Below, one piece after another: positions 1 to 4,302 of a DNA stretch of 5,777 nt. How positions within the stretch are numbered: the first letter of the stretch is position 1; each line of letters begins with the position of its first letter. The notes beneath the pieces are model-generated. The model was not told the origin of the DNA. It was given only the letters and a program-made list of their open reading frames with translations, and searched no databases. The stretch comes from Desulfobacterales bacterium (GTDB taxonomy: Bacteria > Desulfobacterota > Desulfobacteria > Desulfobacterales > JAFDCJ01), in NCBI GenBank assembly GCA_029939875.1, contig JAOZSC010000057.1, positions 1 to 5,777 on the forward strand, in the 5' to 3' direction. The position numbers and the translations under genes are program-made.

Positions 1-75
1 CAGGCCTTCACTGGTGTTTTGCTGGCAGCGGTCGAATTTGTTTTTAAAACAACAACAGCGGGATACGACCATTGA
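1..75 (+). CDS. 3' end of an unidentified reading frame overlapping livM
   Basis: Frame 1 is open from the window edge to a TGA at 73-75 and gives 24 residues ending KTTTAGYDH. The stop shares bases with the livM start (TTGA, 72-75), the kind of overlap seen between translationally coupled operon genes, which is the main reason to call it. By operon order the preceding gene should be livH, the other permease. However, the visible tail lacks the usual LivH ending (a hydrophobic segment followed by FRPxGLxG), so I do not assign it. It may be the extended tail of a divergent LivH, another gene, or non-coding sequence that happens to be open. Confidence 0.4.
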   Translation, partial: QAFTGVLLAAVEFVFKTTTAGYDH

Positions 76-1286
76 TTAGCTTCGAAGAAATAAAAAAGTC
101 ATTTTGGACTTCCCTGTGGTTCATGTTTTTGACTTTCCCGATTATGGTCATCCGGGTAAATACAGTCGAAAATGTGGTCGAATGGCGTTGGGAACGAATG
201 CTGCTGGTGGGCATCGGGACATTTTTTCTTTCTTTTGTCTGGCGCTATTTCATCAGGCGCAAGGAACTCGGCAGCAAAAAGGCCGAGCAGGGTGAAGCCG
301 TCGCAATCCCCCTGGGGCAGCGGATTATGAGCGAACGCAAATACTATCTGCCGGCCCTGGTGGCGATATCGGTTTTCGCGCTCGCATTCCCGTTTGTTTT
401 TTCCATTTATCAAACCAACATCATGGTCACGGCCCTGATTTACGTTGTCACCGGACTGGGCTTGAATATCGTTGTCGGCCTGGCCGGGTTGCTGGATCTC
501 GGGTACGTGGCCTTTTATGCCGTGGGTGCTTACAGCTATGCGCTTTTAAACTATCATTTCGGTATTGGATTCTGGCTGGCGCTTCCCCTTGGCGGGGCCC
601 TGGCCATGCTTTTTGGCATCGTACTGGGGTTTCCGGTGCTCCGGCTGCGGGGGGACTACCTGGCCATTGTCACCCTGGGGTTCGGGGAGATCATCCGGAT
701 CATTTTAGAAAACTGGAATGCGTTTTCCTTTGGGCCCAGTGGAATTGCAAATATCCCCCGTCCCGGACTTTTTGGGATCCACCTGTCTTTGCAGCAGAGC
801 ACCACCTACATCTATTTTCTCATGATCGCCCTGGTCCTGTTTACGGTATTTGTTGTCAGCCGGCTGCAGAATTCCCGTATCGGCAGGGCCTGGATTGCTT
901 TGCGCGAGGACGAAATTGCCTGTCAGGCTATGGGAATCGACAAGACTTACACCAAACTTTCGGCTTTTGCCATGGGGGCGACCTGGGCAGGACTGGCAGG
1001 GGTGATGTTCGCGGCCAAGACCACCTTTATCAATCCGGCCAGTTTTACCATCTGGGAGTCCATTATTATTTTGTGTGTGGTGGTGCTGGGCGGGATGGGG
1101 TCGATTATCGGGGTGATTTCAGGCGCCCTGATTCTGATCCTGCTGCCGGAATACCTGCGGGCTTTTTCGGAATATCGCTTGCTGATTTTTGGCGCCATTC
1201 TGGTGATCATGATGGTTTTTCGTCCCGAAGGGTTTTTCCCGTCGGTACGCCGGACCTATCAGTTTACGGATAAGGGTGATCAATAG
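72..1286 (+). CDS. livM: LIV-type ABC transporter permease LivM
   Basis: Inner-membrane permease of the high-affinity branched-chain amino acid importer. It would pair with LivH to form the channel energised by LivG and LivF. At 404 aa it is close to E. coli LivM (425 aa) and has the same layout. An N-terminal extension with two hydrophobic segments (about 14-28 and 42-60) and a charged linker precedes the permease core from about residue 92. Diagnostic stretches are GLGLNIVVGLAGLLDLGY (128-145), GFPVLRLRGDYLAIVTLGFGE (186-206), the ATPase-contacting loop GRAWIALREDEIACQAMGI (271-289) and VVLGGMGS (337-344). The C-terminus has the familiar FRPEGFFP. The start is TTG at 72, with a weak GGGA 8 bases upstream (60-63). 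The N-terminal region matches the family from this start, and no ATG lies nearby upstream. The substrate could be another hydrophobic amino acid or carboxylate; the permease alone cannot decide. Confidence 0.96.
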   Translation: MISFEEIKKSFWTSLWFMFLTFPIMVIRVNTVENVVEWRWERMLLVGIGTFFLSFVWRYFIRRKELGSKKAEQGEAVAIPLGQRIMSERKYYLPALVAISVFALAFPFVFSIYQTNIMVTALIYVVTGLGLNIVVGLAGLLDLGYVAFYAVGAYSYALLNYHFGIGFWLALPLGGALAMLFGIVLGFPVLRLRGDYLAIVTLGFGEIIRIILENWNAFSFGPSGIANIPRPGLFGIHLSLQQSTTYIYFLMIALVLFTVFVVSRLQNSRIGRAWIALREDEIACQAMGIDKTYTKLSAFAMGATWAGLAGVMFAAKTTFINPASFTIWESIIILCVVVLGGMGSIIGVISGALILILLPEYLRAFSEYRLLIFGAILVIMMVFRPEGFFPSVRRTYQFTDKGDQ

Positions 1287-1321
1287 GCAACACCTTCCCT
1301 TTGCCCGGGGTAACGATTATT

Positions 1322-2110
1322 ATGGAACCAATACTTGAAGTCAGCGGATTAACTATGGATTTCGGCGGCCTGCGGGCGCTGGACAACCTGGACCTGGAGG
1401 TCAACTCCCGGGAGATCGTGGCGTTGATCGGTCCCAACGGGGCCGGCAAGACCACTTTTTTCAACTGTATTACCGGAATTTATCCGCCGACCCAGGGAAA
1501 GATGTTCGTCCGGCCGCCGGGGAAAAAATCCAAACACCTCAACGGGCTTAAGCCGAATTCCGTCACCGAAGTCGGGCTGGCCAGAACATTTCAGAATATT
1601 CGCCTGTTTCAAAATATGACCGTGCTTGAAAATGTCATGATCGGTCGTCACTGCCGTATGCATGCCTGGATTCTGGGGGCGGTTTTAAAAGGTAAATCCA
1701 CCCGCAAAGAAGAACAAAAAGCCGTTGAGGACAGCTATACGGTGCTGGAAAAGATCGGTCTGGCCGAGTATGTCAACGAATTTGCCAAAAATCTTCCTTA
1801 CGGAGCCCAAAGGCGGCTGGAGATTGCCCGGGCCATCGCCACCGAGCCTTTTTTACTGCTGCTGGACGAACCGGCCGCGGGCTTGAATCCCCATGAGACC
1901 CGGGAGCTCGATGAACTGATCGTCCGGATCCGGGACCAGGAGGGCATTTCCATCCTGCTGATCGAACATGACATGAAGCTGGTGATGAGCCTGTCGGACC
2001 GCATTTTTGTGGTGGATTACGGCAAAAAAATCGCCCAGGGAACTCCCGCTGAAATTAAAAGCAATCCAGCCGTGATCAAGGCCTATCTGGGGGAAGACGT
2101 GGATGCTTAA
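1322..2110 (+). CDS. livG: LIV-type ABC transporter ATP-binding protein LivG
   Basis: Cytoplasmic ATPase that works with LivF to drive uptake through LivH/LivM. The 262-aa product has every ABC motif: Walker A GPNGAGKTT (37-45), Q-loop Gln91 in RTFQNIRLF, a signature region degenerate in the way usual for LivG (YGAQRR, 160-165), Walker B LLLLDEP (178-184) and H-loop His216 in IEHDM. The ending VIKAYLGED is typical of LivG. An in-frame TTG at 1301 would add seven residues. ATG 1322 is preferred because MEPILEVSGL aligns with the LivG N-terminus and a G-rich stretch (1307-1310) lies upstream, although its spacing of 11 bases is long. The gene lies 35 bp after livM with no promoter visible between, and its last 8 bp overlap livF. 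Confidence 0.96.
   Translation: MEPILEVSGLTMDFGGLRALDNLDLEVNSREIVALIGPNGAGKTTFFNCITGIYPPTQGKMFVRPPGKKSKHLNGLKPNSVTEVGLARTFQNIRLFQNMTVLENVMIGRHCRMHAWILGAVLKGKSTRKEEQKAVEDSYTVLEKIGLAEYVNEFAKNLPYGAQRRLEIARAIATEPFLLLLDEPAAGLNPHETRELDELIVRIRDQEGISILLIEHDMKLVMSLSDRIFVVDYGKKIAQGTPAEIKSNPAVIKAYLGEDVDA
2089..2096 (+). promoter_or_regulatory. Ribosome binding site of livF inside the livG 3' end
   Basis: GGGGGAAG lies 6 bases before the livF ATG at 2103 and is embedded in the last codons of livG. It supports this start and re-initiation by ribosomes finishing livG. Confidence 0.6.
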
Positions 2111-2810
2111 GCTCAAGAACATTCAAACATTTTACGGCAATATCCAGGCGTTGAAAGGGATCAGCATCGAGGTGTCCCAGGGAGAGATCATTACATTGCT
2201 GGGGGCCAACGGAGCCGGCAAGACCACTACCCTGATGTCCATCTGCGGCATCGTGCCGCCCCGGTCGGGGGAAATTCTTTTCCAGGACAAGTCGATCCAG
2301 AACATGGCTCCCAACGACATTGTTGCTTTGGGAATCTGCCAGGTCCCTGAAGGACGCCGGATTTTTCCCTATTTAACCGTCACCGAGAATCTGGACCTGG
2401 GGGCTTTTTTACGGACGGATAAAGTTGAAATCAAAAAAGACATTGAATATATCTTCGAGCTGTTTCCCATCCTGGCCGAGCGTCGCCACCAGGCCGGGGG
2501 AACCCTGAGCGGCGGAGAACAGCAGATGCTGGCCATCTCCCGGGCGCTGATGGCCAAACCCCGGCTGCTTTTGATGGATGAACCTTCTCTGGGTCTGGCA
2601 CCGCTGGTGGTCAAGCGAATATTTGAAATCATAAAAAAGATTAATGAAGAAAACCAGACCACCATTTTATTGGTCGAACAAAATGCCAATATGGCCCTGA
2701 AAGTGGCCCACCGGGGTTACGTGATGGAAACCGGCCGGGTGATCATTTCGGACACTGCCCGTGAGTTGATGGCAAACGACAAAGTCCGCGAGGCTTACCT
2801 GGGGATATGA
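2103..2810 (+). CDS. livF: LIV-type ABC transporter ATP-binding protein LivF
   Basis: Second cytoplasmic ATPase of the branched-chain amino acid importer, partner of LivG. The 235 aa compare with 237 in E. coli. Motifs in order are Walker A GANGAGKTT (34-42), Q-loop Gln80 in ICQVPEGRRIFP, a canonical signature LSGGEQQ (135-141), Walker B LLLMDEP (155-161), and VEQNAN (191-196), where Gln193 stands in for the H-loop His, as is normal for LivF. The ending REAYLGI is also typical. The ATG lies inside the end of livG, with a strong GGGGGAAG (2089-2096) 6 bases before it, so livG and livF are very likely translationally coupled. This appears to be the last gene of the transporter operon. Confidence 0.96.
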   Translation: MLKLKNIQTFYGNIQALKGISIEVSQGEIITLLGANGAGKTTTLMSICGIVPPRSGEILFQDKSIQNMAPNDIVALGICQVPEGRRIFPYLTVTENLDLGAFLRTDKVEIKKDIEYIFELFPILAERRHQAGGTLSGGEQQMLAISRALMAKPRLLLMDEPSLGLAPLVVKRIFEIIKKINEENQTTILLVEQNANMALKVAHRGYVMETGRVIISDTARELMANDKVREAYLGI

Positions 2811-2820
2811 GTGTTGCGGC
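2811..2820 (+). repeat. Direct repeat GTGTTGCGGC, copy 1
   Basis: Ten bases immediately after the livF TGA, repeated exactly at 2945-2954. Allowing one mismatch, the match extends to 12 of 13 bases. There is no sign of a transposon in the 124 bases between the copies. Confidence 0.4.
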
Positions 2821-2823
2821 ATC

Positions 2824-2840
2824 CTGCCAACCCGTGGCAG
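2824..2840 (+). terminator. Weak hairpin after livF, possible transcript end
   Basis: CTGCCA and TGGCAG form a perfect 6-bp stem around a 5-base loop, starting 13 bases after the livF stop. No T-tract follows directly; the nearest T6 run is at 2877-2882. It is therefore not a classical intrinsic terminator. It may stabilise the 3' end of the liv transcript or act with Rho, or it may be chance. Confidence 0.3.
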
Positions 2841-2944
2841 ATATTGGCGCATCTATCCGAAATCGTAAACCGCCCATTTTTTCCTCCTATTTATAGATCA
2901 ACACGCCAATAATTAGAGGCAATATCATGTACCGGTTCTGCGTG

Positions 2945-2954
2945 GTGTTGCGGC
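2945..2954 (+). repeat. Direct repeat GTGTTGCGGC, copy 2
   Basis: Second exact copy of the 10-bp sequence at 2811-2820, lying in the AT-rich spacer about 70 bases before the promoter at 3022. Confidence 0.4.
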
Positions 2955-3021
2955 CTCGAATGTACCTTATCTAAGCAAAGTTGCAGTTTAAAAAAAATCA
3001 TGTTAACAAGGCGCGAATTGC

Positions 3022-3050
3022 TTGACACTAAAAATTGTCTATTGTATACA
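3022..3050 (+). promoter_or_regulatory. Sigma70-like promoter facing the debris island and the GntR gene
   Basis: A perfect -35 box TTGACA (3022-3027) is followed after 17 bp, the optimal spacing, by TATACA (3045-3050), which matches the -10 consensus at four of six bases including the key first TA. The surroundings are AT-rich. It points into the decayed ABC gene and, further on, the GntR gene at 3547. It is the only good promoter I see between livF and the regulator, so it may drive the regulator through a leader of roughly 490 nt. Confidence 0.65.
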
Positions 3051-3051
3051 A
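3042..3051. promoter_or_regulatory. Palindromic operator candidate TTGTATACAA over the -10 box
   Basis: A perfect 10-bp palindrome that fully covers the -10 hexamer at 3045-3050. FadR-subfamily (FCD) GntR regulators typically bind short palindromes with GT and AC cores, of the form TNGTNNACNA, and this fits. A regulator of that class is encoded downstream at 3547, so the simplest inference is negative autoregulation by blocking RNA polymerase. Binding is not shown by the sequence alone. Confidence 0.5.
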
Positions 3052-3084
3052 AAAATTAATAATCACCAAATTTTACCTTCTGTT

Positions 3085-3383
3085 ACCAAAAAAATTCGGT
3101 GGCCTGATGGCCGTGGATCATGTGGATTTAAAGTTGGCAGATGGAGAACTGCGGTGTATCATTGGACCTAATGGCTGTGGGAAAACGACGCTTTTTAACC
3201 TGATTACGGGCTATTACAAGCCTTCGTCAGGGAGTGTGTTTTTATGGATCAGGACATCACAGCAAAACCTGTGCATGTGATCAGTAAGCTTGGTATTGGA
3301 CGAAAATTTCAGGTCCCTGGATTTTTAACCAATTGACGGTTTACGAAAATATCCGGGTCCCGTTTTTTTCGAATCAGCGGGCC
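3085..3383 (+). pseudogene. Decayed N-half of a UrtD/LivG-type ABC ATPase
   Basis: Pieces of one ABC ATPase can be read across frames. First VTKK (3085-3093), then FGGLMAVDHVDLKL, GELRCIIGPNGCGKTT (Walker A at 3164-3190) and LFNLITGYYKPSSGSVF up to about 3241. Next MDQDITAKPVHVISKLGIGRKFQVPG (3244-3321; Q-loop Gln codon 3310-3312), and then IFNQLTVYENIRVPFFS (about 3321-3371). GELRCIIGPNG and LGIGRKFQ are characteristic of the urea-transporter ATPase UrtD and close relatives. The first dozen residues and a start codon are missing. Everything after the region following the Q-loop (signature, Walker B, H-loop) is also gone, so no working ATPase can be made. The frame changes sit at A7 (3088-3094), T5 (3239-3243) and T5 (3322-3326) runs. 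Truncation at both ends makes it a pseudogene even if those slips are sequencing errors. Confidence 0.82.
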
Positions 3384-3497
3384 GGCTACTGGGTTGCGCT
3401 GAGGGTAGACCTGTGCCGCGGAGTTGATCCCGAAACAACCGCTGATGCGATTAAGGAAATGAAAGCTGCCGGCGCCGACATTGTCGGCGATGCGTGA
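3384..3497 (+). pseudogene. C-terminal remnant of a nicotinamidase/isochorismatase-family hydrolase
   Basis: The frame that ends the ABC remnant continues without a stop into about 37 codons ending at TGA 3495-3497. This part does not look like an ABC protein. VDLCRGVDPETTADAIKEM (from 3405) followed by KAAGADIV resembles the C-terminal end of PncA-type nicotinamidases, where a VDL..GV...TT..A..EM pattern closes the protein. The catalytic Asp, Lys and Cys and the metal site of such enzymes lie further upstream and are absent, so this is only a tail. The match is recognised by eye over a short stretch; a different alpha/beta hydrolase tail is possible. The junction with the ABC remnant lies around 3372-3390. 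Confidence 0.55.
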
Positions 3498-3546
3498 GCG
3501 TCCGGCGGCCACAAATGAAACGTAAAAAGATTGTACAGAGAGTCTC

Positions 3547-4233
3547 ATGAACACAGAATCCATCGCCGATCAGGCCAAGCACCATATTGAAGTGTGGATC
3601 ATCAAGGGCGAATACGAACCCGGCCGGCAGCTCAAGGAAGAAGAGATCGCGGCGCGCCTGGGCATCAGCCGCCCACCGGTTCGCGAAGCCTTTAAAATGA
3701 TGGAGGCCGAAGGGTTGGTGGTTCGCAAGCCGCGCCGGGGCGTTTTCGTTACCGAGATGACCGCCAGGGATGTCTGGGAAGCCTATACCCTTAAGGCCGC
3801 CCTGTACGAACTGGCCGCTGAGTTGGCCCTGGAGGGCGTTACCGGCTCCCAGATCAAAAAGATGGAAACGCTTGTAAAGCAAATGGAGCGGTGTATCAGC
3901 GCGCAGCCAGTGGACCTGTTGCAGTATCAGCAATATCACCAGGACTTTCACAATCAAATCATGGACATTTCCGGGCATGAGCGGCTGAAGAAAATTTCCA
4001 ACAGCATCCATAACCAGGTGTGCCGTTTCAGCTATCGCTCGCTGCAGGACAGGCGCCACCTTCAAGCCTCGGCGCGTTATCACCGCCAGATCGTGGAAGC
4101 ACTCAAATCCAGAGACGCTGCCCGGGCCTGCCGTCTCATGAAACAGCATGTTCTCGAAGCCCTGGATGTCCTGCTGGCGATGCCTGAATTTCACCGGGAG
4201 GTCACCTCCCACGGCCAGATGGCCGGAAACTGA
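3547..4233 (+). CDS. GntR-family transcriptional regulator, FCD (FadR-like) type
   Basis: DNA-binding regulator of 228 aa, the usual size for the FCD group. The winged helix-turn-helix covers about residues 5-70: IIKGEYEPGRQLKEEEIAARLGISRPPVREAFKMMEAEGLV contains the recognition helix SRPPVREAFKMME (41-53), and the wing is RKPRRGVFV (60-68). The all-helical FCD ligand domain runs from about 75 to 212. Three histidines match its metal site: His135 in DFH, His179 in RYHRQIV and His201 in MKQHV, 44 and 22 residues apart. The position four before His135, often Asp in the family, is His131. Ligands of this class are usually small carboxylic acids. The start is ATG with a modest GAGAG (3538-3542) upstream. 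The gene directly after it is an aldehyde dehydrogenase, its likeliest target; the palindrome at 3042-3051 suggests autoregulation. The ligand is not predictable. Confidence 0.93.
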   Translation: MNTESIADQAKHHIEVWIIKGEYEPGRQLKEEEIAARLGISRPPVREAFKMMEAEGLVVRKPRRGVFVTEMTARDVWEAYTLKAALYELAAELALEGVTGSQIKKMETLVKQMERCISAQPVDLLQYQQYHQDFHNQIMDISGHERLKKISNSIHNQVCRFSYRSLQDRRHLQASARYHRQIVEALKSRDAARACRLMKQHVLEALDVLLAMPEFHREVTSHGQMAGN

Positions 4234-4290
4234 CAAAACGATAGATGGCCGCTCGGTGATACGGGCGATGGAAAAAATATCGGCTCAAAC

Positions 4291-4296
4291 AAGGAG
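4291..4296 (+). promoter_or_regulatory. Strong ribosome binding site of the aldehyde dehydrogenase
   Basis: AAGGAG lies 6 bases before ATG 4303, the best Shine-Dalgarno site in the window, and it fixes the start of the dehydrogenase. The 69-bp gap after the regulator shows no clear promoter, so cotranscription with the regulator is likely. Confidence 0.75.
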
Positions 4297-4302
4297 AGGA
4301 AT

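Larger units (their letters stand above)
2811..3021. other. Non-coding spacer after the liv operon
   Basis: No convincing reading frame or RNA gene is visible between livF and the promoter at 3022. The first 40 bases are GC-rich like the genes; the rest becomes clearly AT-rich, with A and T runs. It contains a 6-bp-stem hairpin right after livF, a T6 run at 2877-2882, an 8-bp inverted repeat (TATTGGCG 2842-2849 with CGCCAATA 2904-2911, possibly chance) and two copies of a 10-bp direct repeat, listed separately. Confidence 0.6.

Noticed and set aside
1301..1321. Upstream TTG start for livG
   Set aside because: It would add MPGVTII, which has no family counterpart; ATG 1322 gives the typical LivG N-terminus.
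2846..2882. GGCG/CGCC hairpin before the T6 run as an intrinsic terminator
   Set aside because: Only four base pairs with a loop of about 21 bases; too weak to call a terminator.
3035..3280. Open frame starting at TTG 3035 as an intact small ABC protein
   Set aside because: Its start lies inside the promoter, its first residues do not match the family, and it leaves the ABC frame at the T5 run near 3240. It is part of the pseudogene.
3531..3538. TTGTACAG before the GntR start as a second operator
   Set aside because: It lacks the two-base spacer and symmetry of the TTGTATACAA site and lies close to the Shine-Dalgarno region, so the similarity is likely chance.
3451..4236. Long minus-strand open frame (261 codons) opposite the GntR gene
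   Set aside because: The plus-strand frame encodes a clear GntR/FCD protein. The antisense product has no recognisable domain and looks like a shadow of GC-rich codon structure.
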